In this document: piece by piece, positions 31,365 through 43,509 of the stretch
Layout of the letters: the number at the start of each line of letters is the position of its first letter
How positions within the stretch are numbered: position 1 is the first letter of the stretch
DNA from: Mastigamoeba balamuthi
Taxonomy: Eukaryota; Evosea; Mastigamoebida; Mastigamoebidae
Direction: 5' to 3'
Assembly (NCBI GenBank): GCA_902651635.1
Contig: CACRSC010000134.1
Coordinates: 303,988 to 367,987, forward strand
DNA length: 64,000 nucleotides
Program-made: the position numbers and the translations under genes
The notes under the pieces: generated by a model
What the model saw: only the letters and a program-made list of their open reading frames with translations
Told to the model about the DNA's origin: nothing
Databases searched by the model: none

Positions 31365-33797
31365 CTACTCGTCCGCCCTGACGAGGAACTCGCGGAACAG
31401 CGGCTGCAGCTTCGGGAGCTCCGCGATGACCGACGGGCTGTCGAGGGCCGTCGCGATTGCCTCGCACAGCGGCGTGGCCACTCCGTGGGCCTTGCCCTCC
31501 CGCACCAGAGCACCGCTGATGGCGTCCACCTCTATCAGGTGCGCAGGGTGAGTGAACAGCAGAGAGAAGTATCACGATGCGAGAGACCAGGCAGAGGTGC
31601 GGGAGGAGGGGGCACCCAGCACAGGCGTACCGGTGGGCGTTCCGCGAACAACGTCCTGCAGCATGGAGGAGCGGTTGGCGCTCGTGTTGCGCAGCACCTC
31701 GGCGACCGCCTGGTGGGGGTCGAACGCGAACTGTATGCCGCGGGCATTGGCGACGGCGGCGGCCTCGTCGGCGATGTCGTTGACGAGGCGCATGCCGCCG
31801 GCAGAGGCGAGGAGCTCGCCGTTCCTCATGCCCGTCAGCGCTGTCAGGGGGTTGATGGCTGCGTTGACGAGCAGCTTCTTCCACAGGAGCTGCGAGGCGT
31901 CGTCGACGACGCGGCAGGCGATGCCGTGCTCGCTGAACATGGCCGCGATGCCCTCGGTGAGCTCGCGGTTGAGCGACCCCTTCTTGGCCGCGAGGTACGC
32001 GTCGCCGATGCCCGTGTGCTTGACGACGCCCGGGGTGACAATCTCTGCGCCGTGGCTGATGGTCCCCTGCAGCACGTTGTCCTTCCCGACGAACGAGTGG
32101 AGCTTCTCGGCGTTCCCGAGGCCGTTCTGCACAGTGGCCACGATCCCCCCGCACGAGTCCAGCAGGGTCTTGGCCTTGGCGGCCGCCTCGGCGGTGCGGG
32201 GCGACTTCTCGGCTACGATGACGAGGTCGCAGCGGCCGTCGATCTGCTCCAGGATCTCGTTGACGTCGGCGGTCGCACGCACGTTCTTGAGGACACGCGA
32301 CGTGCCGTCGGGCTCCTCGATCTTGAGCCCGTCGGCGTTGATGGCGTCGTTGTGCTCCTGCCACGCCGAGAGGATGTACACCTTCGGTGTGTACTTCGCC
32401 CCGTCCTTGGCAGTCGCCATCGTCGCCGCGAGGAGCGACCCGATCGCGCCTCCGCCGATGATGACCACAACGGGCTCCTTGGGGAGCGTGTCCGAGGCGG
32501 TCCTCCTCGTGGGCTTGGGCTTGGCAGGACTCCTGCCGAGAGGACGGGATCAGAGTCGACGCAGCAGGAAAGCCAAAGGGAGTGCGCACTTGGGAAGCCC
32601 CATCGACTCGCAGAGTTTGTCCCACTCTTCGTCGGACATCACGTAGCAGTTCTCCTTTGCGGGGAACGCGCGGGATGTGACCTCCCTCTTGTACTGCTGC
32701 AGCCCCTCCTTGATCTGGCGAGGCTGTGAGAGCTCTGGCGTCGGCGCGTGCAGCATACCAGGGGGCCCAGATCGCGGAACCTCTTGCAGAACTTGGGCTT
32801 GAGCCTCGGGAACGTTCCTGCGGCAGGGTGTGAGGCGCACGCGCAGAGGCAGACGACAGGCGCGCACCGAACATATCCTGCCACACGAGCACCTGGCCCC
32901 CGGTCTTGTTGCCCGCGCCGATGCCGATCGTGGGCACCGAGACGGACTTGGAGATGAGCTCGGCGACGCGGTCAGGGACGCCCTCAATGACAATCGAGAA
33001 GCAGCCGGCCTTCTCGAGCACGCGGGCGTCCTCGAGGAGCCTCGTGGCCGCCTCGGCGGTCTTGCCCTGCACCCTGAAGCCGCCCATGGTGTTGATCGCC
33101 TGCGGCGTGAGCCCGATGTGGCCCATGACGGGCACGCCGGCGGTGATGATGCTCTGGACCTGCGGCAGCACGCGCACGCCGCCCTCGAGCTTGACGGCGT
33201 CGCACTTGCCCTCCTTGACGAAGCGGATGGCGTTGCGCACGGCGTCCTCCTTGCACACCTCGTAGCTGCCGAAGGGCATGTCTCCGACGAGCATCGGCCT
33301 CTGCAGCCCTGCAGCCACCGACTTGCAGTGCAGCATCATCTCTGCGCTCGCCCATCAGGGCAAATTCATCAGGAGCAGAGACGTCGGCAAGCGGGGGAGG
33401 GAGCAGCCCCGGACCGTCCATGGTGACGGGCAGGGTCGTGTCGTAGCCCGTCATTCCCATTCCAGCCGAGTCGCCCACGAGGACGACGTCCACGGCGTCT
33501 GACGCCTCTGCAGGAGCGAAAAGAGCGAATTCAGCCGGCGCCTGCTGCGGAGGGGGGAGGGAGCGGGGACCCCCGCGGGGCGCGCGCCGCACCCACGAGG
33601 GCGGCGGAGCTGTAGTCGTAGGCGGTGACCATGACGATGGGGACGCCCTTCTGGTGGCGCTGCTTGAGGTCGAGCACCGTGACGCGGCGCTTGGGGCCCT
33701 CGACGGGCGCCATCGACGTCCTGCGCGGGACGTGGCCCGCGGCCCCGGCGCTGGGGCCCGAGGACCACCACGACGCCACTGCGTGTCTCTGCAGCAT
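31365..33797 (-). CDS. panB-panE: PanB-PanE fusion: ketopantoate hydroxymethyltransferase + ketopantoate reductase
   Basis: Exons 33797-33593, 33507-33415, 33341-32868, 32817-32759, 32723-32590, 32532-31631 and 31531-31365 join in phase into 677 residues. The first half (about 25-320) is PanB, which adds a hydroxymethyl group to 2-oxoisovalerate: MVTAYDYSSAALV, VLVGDSAGMGM, AVKLEGG, GHIGLTPQ and the active-site glutamate in VIEGVPDRVAELI. The second half (about 340-677) is PanE, which reduces ketopantoate to pantoate with NADPH: nucleotide-binding IIGGGAIGSLLA, VQNGLGNAE, WKKLLVNAAINPLTAL and the terminal TEVDAISGALV. A basic linker (SPAKPKPTRR) joins them. Both early steps of pantothenate/CoA synthesis would sit on one chain. 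The join is across an intron and is in phase; no stop or start signal separates the halves. Confidence 0.92.
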
Positions 33798-34181
33798 CGT
33801 AAGGGGCTCTGCTTGCTGCGCGCAACAGTACTCTCGCCCGATCAGCAGGCTTTTCTAAAATGAAAAATGTACACGTCGGCGGTATGTGTGCATTTCCACG
33901 TATCGGGTGCCACGTGGGAGATCCGAGCGAGTATCAAGCCTTACTGCGCCTGTGCTGCTGCTGCCCGCACACGCCAGCCGGGCGTACTCGGAAACAACCG
34001 CGAAAGACGCCGGTGCGATGAGTCACCCCTGGCCAATTCCCCGACAGATCCCAGAAGAGACCACGTAGGCATATCCAGTTTTCACGGAAATTTCGCGTTA
34101 TTTCCAGCGATGACTCCACTCTCGTTCACGCGGGGGGCCCGGCACTGCACTCTGGGGGGTGTTGGGAGCGTCGTTGTTCAT
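33798..34181. other. Intergenic, no gene seen
   Basis: This gap of about 380 bp lies between the PanB-PanE start and the NUP43 stop. A GGCATATCCAG word and AT-rich words lie near 34,070-34,100. No coding frame was accepted. Confidence 0.5.
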
Positions 34182-35621
34182 TTACTCCTGCTTGAAGGCC
34201 ATCTCCGGGGGCACAAAGTAGAGCGAGTCCGCGTCCGACGCCACGACAACCTGCTGCGTCTCGGGGTGTATGTCGACGCTGGACAGGGGGGCCATCCCCA
34301 ACTGGCCGCCGCCCGCTGCCGTCGTGATCTTGACGCGCTTCACGTCGGCGCAGAACCCGGACGACGAGCTCCAGAAGCGCCACGTGAGCGCGGTCGTGTC
34401 CTGCCCGCACGTCATGACGACGGTGGGGCACGCCTCGTTGAACTTGACGTCCCACACTGCGTTGCAACGTCGATCAGGAAAACAGCCCTGCTCGGTTCCC
34501 GCAACGGGGGGGAGTGCGGGCGGCTCACCGTGGGACTTGTGGCACTCGGCCGTGCCGACCGGAATGCGCGGCTGGCGCAGGTCCCAGACATCAACCTTGC
34601 CCGAGGCCCTCCCTGCGACAAGGTAGTACTGCGACGGGTGGACGGCGATGCTGTTGACGACGTCTCCCTCGCTGCGAACGCCACGGCGATCAGTCGCAAA
34701 ACAAGCATAACAAGCTCGTTGGAACGGCGCAGAGGATGGAGCACCAGACGAGGTTGCAGAAGGGCTTGGGCGTGAGGACGAGGTTGCCGGCCCTGTCAGT
34801 GTCCGACGTCGCCCCGGGCTCCCTCATGTCCCACCCCGTGATGCAGCCAGCCCCGGCCGCGAGCAGCAGGCTCTCGCCTGCGTACTCGACGTCGTAGACA
34901 GCCCCGACCCTGGCGTTGCCTGCGTTGGCGTCAGCAGCACGAACGTATCGCATCGCAACGCGAGCGGGAGAAAACGCGAAGGCAGCGCAACTGATGACCG
35001 AGGGGCGGCCAGACCCGTCGATGGGGGCGACGTAGAGGGCACCGCTGTCGCAGCCCGCGACGACCTCGGGCCTGCCCGCTCGCGAGGCGGCCACGCAGAG
35101 GAGCTGCGCGTCGCGGTCGTCGCCGGGCAGGTGCGACACGGAAGCCTCGCCCTGCGCGGCCCCGTCCTCCCCGACGCTCTGGACGACCAGCGACCCCTCC
35201 ACCGTCGTGCCCACGACCACCGCCTTGCCCGCAAACTCGTCGAACTGACAGCCACCTGGCGTGAGACGCGCCGGCCTGGAGGGGAGAGAGCGAGCCCTAT
35301 TGACGCACGCAGAGGTCTGTGAAGCTGTCCGTCGCAGACGGCACGTCAAAGCGCCCAGAGACGTCTGCGCTCGACGGGTTGAGCTGGCCGCGCTCCAGGG
35401 GGACCCGCAGGACCGAGGCAGTCCCGGGCTGTGCACCAGCAAAGGCGTATCAGCGGCAGGTGAGATTTGTGCTGAGCTGCGCTGCGGCGGGGGCGTACGG
35501 CGTCGCGCGAGGCCACGGCGAGGAGGTGGTGACGGGTGCCGAAGCGCGAGTGCGTGCGCAGCCAGCGCGCACAGCAGGGCGTGAAGGGCAGCACGTGCTG
35601 CGTGACCCGGGCGTCGTCCAT
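34182..35621 (-). CDS. NUP43: Nucleoporin NUP43 (WD-repeat)
   Basis: Exons 35621-35499, 35428-35309, 35244-34992, 34919-34726, 34667-34529 and 34456-34182 give 367 residues (human NUP43 has 380). NUP43 is a beta-propeller of the Y-shaped Nup107-160 complex of the nuclear pore. Family landmarks are GKVDVWDLRQPRIPV followed by CHKSHVWDVKFNEA and CGQDTTALTWRFW, and the final VVVASDADSLYFVPPE, which parallels the human CLVCGTDAEAIYV. The acceptor of the fifth exon is uncertain by a few bases. WD40 proteins are easily confused, but length and the ordered C-terminal matches favour NUP43. Confidence 0.75.
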
Positions 35622-35777
35622 CCTCGCGCGCGCTTTGACCGTAGAATATCCTCAGCTCAGATACCGATTTTTGTGTAAATATCTCTAGGGACTCCCGTCA
35701 GAGTGCTGGCGTCATTGTGGAACTACTGACATCAGGCAGATGGCTGGGCAAACCGGCGTATATCTTTGTATAACAAA

Positions 35778-37943
35778 TCACTGCGACGGCGCTGAGGGAG
35801 AGGGCTCCACCTTGTCCGGGCTCTGCGCACCCGCGGGCCGCGGGGACGGGGACCTCGGGGGCCGAGGCGACGGCGACCTTCCAGGACGCGGCGACTGTAT
35901 CCTCCCGGGTCGAGGGGACCTCCCGGGGCGCGGAGACTGGGACCTTCCGGGGCATGGGGACAGCGTTGGCACAGCCTGCGACGCCGCGGGCACAGGATCC
36001 TTCTCCGCCTCTTTCTTCTCCGCCCCTGCTTTCGCCTTCTCCTCAATTTCCTTCTCCCTCTGCTTCTCCTTGGCGCGGGTCGAGCGGGCACGCAGCTCCT
36101 CGATGTGCAGGTCGCGGGCAGTAATGGCGGCCTGGATGGCGTCGTACCACCCCATTCGCTCAGCATCGGTAAAGAACACGAGCACAATGTCTGAGATGTC
36201 CCCGGTGGCGTCCTCGTCGTCGCCGTCGACAATGTCGATCGCGGTCAGCAGCATAGCGTATCGCGACTCGACGTGGAACGTCGATTTCGAGAGACCGTCG
36301 AGCAGTTGCACGTTGACGTTCTCGAGCAGAGAGCGCCCCAGCAGCTGCAGCTTCTTCGAGAACCTGCTGGTGGTTGCGCGCAGTAGCATGTCGTTGAAGA
36401 GGTAGTACCGAACGGACTGCAATCGCCTTTGAGTGAGCGCCACGACCGCAAGGTGATGTTGCGATACCTGGAAGGAGGATTTCGTGGAGATGGCCGCACG
36501 CTGTGACACGGCGCCCTCCTTAAGGAGCTCCCTCGTGGGCGACAGGATTGACACAGGCCTTCCAGACTGTGCGCGACAGTCAGTCGGAGAACGTGGCCAC
36601 GCCAAGTTTGTTTCGCACTTTGGAGACCAGGAGGCTCTGGACATCGGCGGTCTTCATCCCGCGGTCCACCACGGACTTCCTCCTGTCAATCGTCTCGCAC
36701 ACGGCGAGGATCTTGACAACCGCTAGCTCGAGCTCATCGCGCTCGGGGCCGGGGTCTGAATACTTGGCAATCTCCTTGAGCAGCAAGGGGTATTTGCATA
36801 TTCCTGCGCGGGACCACCGTGTGAGTGCGCGAGGAAGCCAATCTTGCTGCTGTGAGTTACTTTGGACTGGCCTGATGAATTGCGACGACATCTCCTCGAC
36901 GCCTCCTCGGACCTCCTGCGGTCATGGCGTCGTGAGGATTTCATGTGCTGCGCGTCGCTGGCGCGAACCGCCATGAACTTATCGAATTGCGGGTTGGTCT
37001 GGCGGATCTTGTCGATGAACTTTGTCTGCCGCTGGTCGTAGGAGCAGCAGTAGAAAGTGTAGACCTTGAGGTAGTCGGAGATGTCCAGGAAGCACCTGCC
37101 GATGGACTCGCCGCTCTCGAGCGTCCTCAGCAGCTCGATGTTGACGCACAGGAGAGACTCGATCTTCCCGAATATCCTCCCGTGCTCCTCCGGTATGATC
37201 TGCTTCAGCGGCTCCACGTACGTCTGCTGCAACCGTCAGTTCTGCGGCGGGGTTGCCGCCACACAGAAGGGGACGCTCGCTGAATGGTTGCTTGCGCTGA
37301 CCGAGATAAAGTTGGTCAGGTTCTCGATGTAGACGCGCTCCGTGGTGAGCAGCTCGTTGATGGCCATCTCCCGCGGGGGCCTCTTGGGCCCGCCCTCGCC
37401 TCCCGCGTCCTCGAGCTGCCCCGGCGCCGTCGACGACAGCTGCGCCATGAGGTCCGACAGCTGCATGGCCGACGCCGTCCTCTCGAGGCGCGGCCCCGCG
37501 GGCACGGGCGCCACCGCCCCCGCGTGCTCCCTCCGCAGCGTGGCGAACGCCGTCGGGGGCTTGCGGGTGGTCCCGTAGGTCCCGCGCAGCGTGCTGGCGG
37601 TCTTGAGGTGCCGCGCGCTCGAGCGCCGCTGCGGGGGCACCGGCAGCGGCCGCATCGCCGGCGACAGCGACATCGACACCGACTGGCGCGGCTGCCCCAG
37701 CGGCGAGACCGTCATCGGCAGCGGCGTCGACATGTGGTCCGCGGGCAGCAGCGGCGGGCTGTCGAGCGGCGGCGCCGACGGGTTGCGCGGAAGCGGCGGC
37801 GGCGCGCCGGCCTCGCGGCGCGGGACGGGCGGCGGGCGGCTGCGGACGATGCGAGGCATGGGCTCGTCGGTGTTGCCGTCGTGCTGGTCGCCCTCGGGCG
37901 CGCTCTGAGCCCCCGCATCGTCGATGGACGCTGGGCCCTCCAT
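35778..37943 (-). CDS. RhoGEF with DH-PH and a Pro/Arg/Ser repeat tail
   Basis: Exons 37943-37302, 37226-36969, 36915-36861, 36803-36601 and 36566-35778 give 648 residues. The first 195 residues are Pro-rich and disordered. The DH domain (about 195-390) shows INELLTTERVYIENLTNF, the alpha-5 stretch FIRPVQRICKYPLLLKEI and a helical end. A PH domain follows (about 425-555; YYLFNDMLLRATTSR, GWYDAIQAAI). Then comes a Lys/Glu-rich helix and a tail of about seven imperfect Pro-Gly-Arg-Ser units (SPRPGRSP). The protein should activate Rho-family GTPases, and the tail could bind SH3 domains. The intron before the PH domain is only about 34 nt by my model. A 51-nt intron before EVRGG restores the DH frame. 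Confidence 0.87.
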
Positions 37944-37944
37944 C

Positions 37945-37980
37945 GCGATATTCGAGCACTATTCCGTTGGAGATATTTGC
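37945..37980. promoter_or_regulatory. GATATTC / GATATTT motifs in a divergent promoter
   Basis: CGATATTCGAG and GGAGATATTTGC lie in the 147 bp between the divergent starts at 37943 and 38091, within 40 bp of the leftward start. Confidence 0.35.
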
Positions 37981-38090
37981 AGAAACTAAAATTGGAATGC
38001 AAAAAGATAGGAGTATCTTGGCTGAGCTTATTTTTTTCCAAATCTCTCCTTTCAGCGAAGGCCGGCCCACAGGCAACTGCGCCCGCGCCC

Positions 38091-39071
38091 ATGGAGTGCA
38101 AGGTGGTGACGCTTCTCTTCTTCTTCGCTGCGTGTCTGGCGGCGTTCCTCGCCATGCTCGCGGCACGCGTGGACACGGGACACATCCCGTGGTATGCACC
38201 ATCAGCCAGCCTTCGTCAGGCAAACACGCCCCTTTCAGGTCTGTCGTGTTCGCGCCTCTGTGGACGGTGTCGGTAATCCTGTTCATTATCGCCGTAAGAA
38301 TGATCGACGAGTTTCGGTACGGAACCGCGAAGCAATACATACACGTCACTGACGTCGACTTTAGCGGAATCGGAGCGTGGCTCTACACCGTGGCGATCGC
38401 ATTGTTGGCCAACGCGTTCACCGTTCTCCTTGTTGTGCAGCTCTCGCGTGGCAGCGATGCACTGATGCCCTGGCGTGTGGTGTTCTCCCCGCTCTGGGCT
38501 TCCCTGGCTCTGATGTTTCTCATCGACGCGCGGCACTACCTCAAGCCCTCGAAGGACGTGCGTGGCTCACACAATCGAAGGCGGCTCTGACTCGCAATGC
38601 GTTTTCCAGTTCCACCCGGACTGGGAGGGCGGTTACGCTCTCGGAGAGCCATCCCTCCTGCGATTCCTGAGCGTCGTCCCTTCGAACGTCTTGATCAGCG
38701 TCTTCGTTCTGTCGAGTTCGTCTTTTGCCAGCCCGTCCTCGTGTCTGACGGAGACGGCATCGGCAGTTTTGGTGGCTCTGAGACTCGACGTGATCATCAC
38801 GATCCCTTGGTGGACCGTGCTGGCTCCGTGGTACTGGTCCAACGTGGTGGTCATCACACTCGGCATCACCGACGTTCTTGACGGGGCGCTCTCATCCAAG
38901 CCGATCCTTGTTCTGTCTGAGATCGGCTGCGGCCTGCTCTCGGGAGTCACGTCGGTGCTCGTCGGCCTTCTTGTCGAGAACGTCATCGGATCCCTGACCG
39001 CTGCCCTCTCCCCCTTGTTCCTTCTGGCGTTGGTCTCGCTGCTATTGCCTTGCGGGCAGTGCTGCGACTAA
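38091..39071 (+). CDS. TMEM185-like multi-pass membrane protein
   Basis: Exons 38091-38191, 38239-38557 and 38610-39071 give 293 residues with about eight hydrophobic helices. Repeated aromatic-proline turns between helices (VVFAPLW, VVFSPLWASL, IPWWTVLAPWYWSNV) and ALRLDVIITIPWW are typical of the TMEM185/Fragile-X-F (Tmemb_185A) family, whose function is not established. The start follows the shared divergent promoter with the RhoGEF. Other small polytopic families cannot be excluded. Confidence 0.6.
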
Positions 39072-39437
39072 CAAAGCAGTGTCAACACGCGTTTGAGAAT
39101 TGTGCAACCGTTGGAGTGAACCAGAAATCCGCGAAAATTCGTGTGTTTTTCCTGTGTGTCTTAAAAGAAAGGCACCCCTCTCGGTGGGGTGACGGGCTGA
39201 AAGCGCGGGGTGGGTGGCGTGTGCTGGTTTTTGCCGGCGACGCCCCCATCTCAAGGGTGGAGGGAAGATATCGGTTGCCGCACCGCAGTAACGCAGCTGC
39301 CGGTTTCGAAACTTGAACTTGTTGAAGATAGGTGCACAGGTGACTCGATGTCGGAGCACGTCAACAGCGGAAGTTCATCAGCAAAAATCTGGGATAGACT
39401 CTTTCATTATCTTTTTATTCCCGCACCGCGTGTGTTG
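39072..39437. other. Promoter region of the first ATPase, no gene seen
   Basis: This stretch of about 370 bp holds GGAAGATATCGG near 39,265 and a CTTTCATTATC word near 39,400. No coding frame was accepted. Confidence 0.4.
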
Positions 39438-42400
39438 ATGGAGTCGCTCATCCGTGAAGCCAACACTAAAAAAGAACTAAAGGTACCGTCTCCGACTGTG
39501 GGGAAGTGTTGTTTGCCCGATGCTTGCTTGCTGACGTACCGGGGGACCGGTGCACCTTGCAGGAGCTTGATTTCGAGCGTCTGCGCGAGTTCTACCAGAA
39601 CAGTCAGCGCGAGCCCCTCACCAAGAAGAATGCCCGCGAGCTCCTGGCGTTCCTCCTCAGCAAGACCGGCGAGAAGACCGACAACCCGGTCCACCCGGAG
39701 CTCCGCCCCAAGGCCAAGGCCGGTGCGTTTGCGTAAACAAGTTTCACCGGCGCACCAAAGAGAAATCGGAGAATGAGAATACACCGTTTAAAACTGCTGC
39801 CGAAAGAGCCGATGCGAACGCCGAGACCCTCCCCCCTACTCCCCGACACGCTGACCCTCACCGCGGCGCAGCGCTCGGGGTGCTGATGTACTTCGTGATG
39901 GAGGACGAGATGTTCCAGCACGAGTTTGAGCGGCACAGCGCTCGCTCGCTGGCGAGCAAGCTCAAGCTGGAGCGCCACCTGCTCGAGGGCCCCGAGGAGC
40001 ACCGCCGCACCGTCATCCGACTCCTCAAGGTCATCATGGACAAGTTCCCCAAGGTACCGTGGCCCTCCCACTCGTCTGCCTGCGGGACTGACGCCCTCCG
40101 GTGGCTCCCTAGTTCTCCAACTGGAGGCTGCTTGTGAGGCCGCAGGCGCACAACCTTGTCCTGCGTGGTCTCGCGGAGCTCGAGATGGCTGGTGGAGTGT
40201 ACGCAGGACCAGACCCCTTTCCCTCCCTCTCCACTATGTACGTGCCCGCGTTGCTAATAAGCGATACAGGACGTCGTCTCTCCCAACGCTCGAGAAGAGG
40301 CTGCCGCCTCCGGGCTGCTACAACGAGAACGAGGCCGAGGAGGTCATCAACATCTTCAACGTCAAGCCCGACATGGGCCTCACCACCGAGGAGGCACGTG
40401 GTCTTCCAAAACATCCATTTCTGGCGCCTTTTGTAACTTTCCTTGCATCGCTGCGCAGGCCGCGGCGAGGAGGACGAGGTACGGGTTCAACGCGCTGCCG
40501 AGGCAGCCGCCGCCCTCGATCCTGAAGCTGCTGTACTTCCAGATCACCGACTTCATGGTCATGATCCTCTCCATCGTCGCCGGCATTGAGCTCGGCCTCC
40601 AGGAGTGGGCTGCCGCCGCTGTCCTCGGCCTCGTTGTTGTGCGTGCTTCCCTCCCTCGCACAGTCGCACAGACATAGACACCCGCCGTTCGAACCACTCG
40701 TTTCTGACGCCGTCATTACTCTGCAGTTCTTCAACGTGCTGGTGGGCTTCATGCAGGAGCTCAAGGCCCAGCGCGCCCTCCGCGCCCTCGAGACCCTCCA
40801 GGTGCCCAAGGCGCAGGTCATGCGCGACGGCGAGCAGAAGATGGTGTCTGCGGAGGAGCTGGTGCCCGGGGACATTGTGCTGCTGGACGAGGGCTGCCAG
40901 GTCCCCGCGGATCTGCGTCTGTACGAGGCCGTCAACCTGCACGTCCTGGAGGCGCTGCTGACGGGCGAGGCGGAGCCGATCGAGAAGCACACCAAGTCGC
41001 TGCAGCAGCGGCACCTCGCGCTGGGCGACATGCGCAACTGCGCCTTCATGTCCACGAGCGTCGTTCGCGGGCGCGGGTGCGGCGTCGTGACGGCGACGGG
41101 GAAGACGACGGAGGTGGGGAAGATCAGCAAGGCGCTGGCCAAGAAGGACGACAACCAGACCATCCTGCAGCAGAAGCTCAGGGTCCTCGGCAAGGCCCTC
41201 GTCGCCATCGCCGTCATCCTCTGTGCCGTCGTCGTGGCCATCTCGCTGATCCGCCTGGCTGTCGCTCATCTGCTGGACAAGAGCGTCGTACGAGAGACAA
41301 TCGAGCTGGGTGTCAGTCTCGGAGTCAGTGTCATCCCGGAGGGCCTGATCGCGGTGGTGACCATCACGATGGCGCTGGGAGTGCAGAGGATGGCAGCGAA
41401 AAACGCCATTGTGAAGCGCCTTGCGTCGGTGGAGTCTCTGGGGTCGATCACGACGATCTGTTCGGACAAGACGGGCACCCTGACCGAGGGCAAGATGAAG
41501 GCTGAGGAGCTGCGCATCGCCGGCAGGCGCTACTGCTTCCAGGGCTCCGGGCTGGCTCCCACGGGTGACGTCATTGACATCGACACGGGGAACAAGGTCG
41601 ACCCGGAGGCTTGCCCCGACGAGCTCCTCCGTGCTGCGATGTGCTGCTCGCTGTGCAACAATTCCGCGATTGTTCGTACACCCTCAACTCGAAGTTGTCT
41701 CACCTCCAATCAATGTAGAACTACAATGCGGAGAAGGACATGTGGGAGCCCACTGGTGACCCGACGGAGGTGGCCATCCTGATCGCGGGTGAGAAGCTGA
41801 ACCGCGGCAAGTCGTTCTGGCAGTCGTTTGGCTGGGAGTTTGTGGACGAGGTGCCGTTCGACAGCGACCGCAAGTGCATGAGCGTCCTCTACCGCCTCTC
41901 CAAGCCCGGAGCTGCTGGCATCCCTGGCGATGGTGCACCGAGCTCTCCTAACGGTGCCGGCCAAGCCGGTCGAGGAATCATGTTGGCCAAGGGAGCCCCC
42001 GAGGCCATGATCAAGCGCTGCACCCACGCCATCCTCCGCAACGGCGGAAGGGCACCTCTGGACGCTGACATTCTGGCGGACATCGACAAGACCGCACTGG
42101 AGATGGCTTCTCGCGGTCTGCGTGTGCTCGGCCTCGCCTACCGTTCGTTCCAAGTCGCCCCGGCACAGGGGCAGTACGAGAAGCTCGAGACGTTGGAGAC
42201 GGAGCTCGTGTTTGTGGGTCTGATCGGTCTGATCGACCCGCCGCGAATGGAAGTGCGCGAGGCCATCGAGAGGTGCAAGCAGGCAGGGATCCGAGTGTGC
42301 ATGATCACGGGCGACCACCCGCTGACGGCGTACGCCATCGCGGTGCAGCTGGGTATCGCGGAGAAGGGCGAGGAGGAGCAGTCCCTGCTCAAGGGCGCCG

Positions 42401-43509
42401 ACATCGACGCCATATCTGATTCAAACATCGACCTTCTGGCTGACCTCAACCCCTTCCCCAGCGGTCCGCTTGCCCTTGCCGTCCACTTCCTCCGCCAGAG
42501 GGAACTCACACATCGAGATGCGCCCTGTCCGCAGTGTTCGCGCGAGTGAGCCCGCAGCACAAGCTGAAGATCGTGCAGGCGCTGAAGATGCGGAACGAGA
42601 TCTGCGCGATGACGGGCGACGGCGTCAACGACGCGCCGGCGATCAAGTCGGCGCACGTGGGAGTGGCCATGGGGAAGACGGGGACAGACCTGACCAAGGA
42701 CGCGGCAGACGTGATCCTGATGGACGACAACTTCAGCACGATCGTGGCGGCCATCCGGGAGGGCAGGCAGATCTACGACAACATCAAGAAGTTCATCCTG
42801 TACCTGCTGAGCTGCAACAGCTCCGAGATCTACGTCGTCCTGTTCTGCGCCATCGTCGGCCTCGAGCCCCCGTTCACCCCCATCATGATCCTCTGGGTCA
42901 ACCTCGTCGCAGACATCCCCCCCGCCCTCAGCCTCGGCGTCGACCCCCAGGAGCGCGACATCATGACCCGCCTTGCCCCGCGACCCGCGTCGTGGCATCT
43001 TCAACTGGAAGACGGTGGTGCTGCTGCTGTACCAGGGCATGAGCATGAGCTCGTTCACGGTGCTGCTGTACTGGCTGTGCCTCAAGTACGAGGAGCCCGA
43101 GGCCAACGTGCCCAACCAGCAGGAGCCCTCGACCTCCGAGGGCCGCGAGGGTCTGATGCGCGCGCGCACGCTGTGCCTGGTGTCGCTGACGTTCATGCAG
43201 CTCATCCACGGCTTCCTGTCCCGCAGCGTCAGGAACTCGGTGTTCCACAAGGGTATCTTCGACAACCGCTGGCTGGTGGGCGGCATCACGCTGAGCGCTG
43301 TGCTGATGGTGTGCGGCATGTACATCCCCGGGGTCAACACGCAGCTGGACCAGGTGCCTCTGCCAGCGATCGACTGGGCCAAGATTGCCGGTGTGTGTGC
43401 GGCTCACACGGCCCTCGTGGAGCTCTACAAGCTGGCACTGCGCCTCTCGGCTGATCGCACAAGGCGTATCAGTGTTGATGGCAGGGCCCAGTTCTATGAT
43501 GAAGTCTAA
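39438..43509 (+). CDS. P2-type cation-transporting ATPase, tandem copy 1 (one-base frame break)
   Basis: Nine exons (39438-39482, 39563-39722, 39872-40053, 40113-40198, 40270-40393, 40459-40638, 40727-41671, 41719-42463, 42535-43509) encode a protein of about 1,146 residues. An N-terminal extension of about 160 residues precedes a full P-type core: actuator LTGEAEP, membrane motif PEGLIAVVTITMALG, phosphorylation site SDKTGTLTEGKM, nucleotide-binding KGAPEAM, hinge TGDGVNDAPA and about ten spans. PEGL and the sequence around it suggest a Na+/K+-exporting type IID-like pump, but ion specificity is inferred. One extra G near 42,975, absent from copy 2, shifts the frame just after the hinge domain. 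Intron 5 starts with GC here but with GT in copy 2. Confidence 0.88.

Noticed and set aside
31045-33339. Open frame of 764 codons on the minus strand through PanB and beyond
   Set aside because: Only its first part is PanB. After 32868 it runs out of frame through an Arg/His-rich shadow of PanE, while the spliced frame recovers the real PanE motifs.
39438-40198. RGS domain at the N-terminus of the ATPases
   Set aside because: The helical pattern briefly suggested it, but none of the conserved RGS residues line up.
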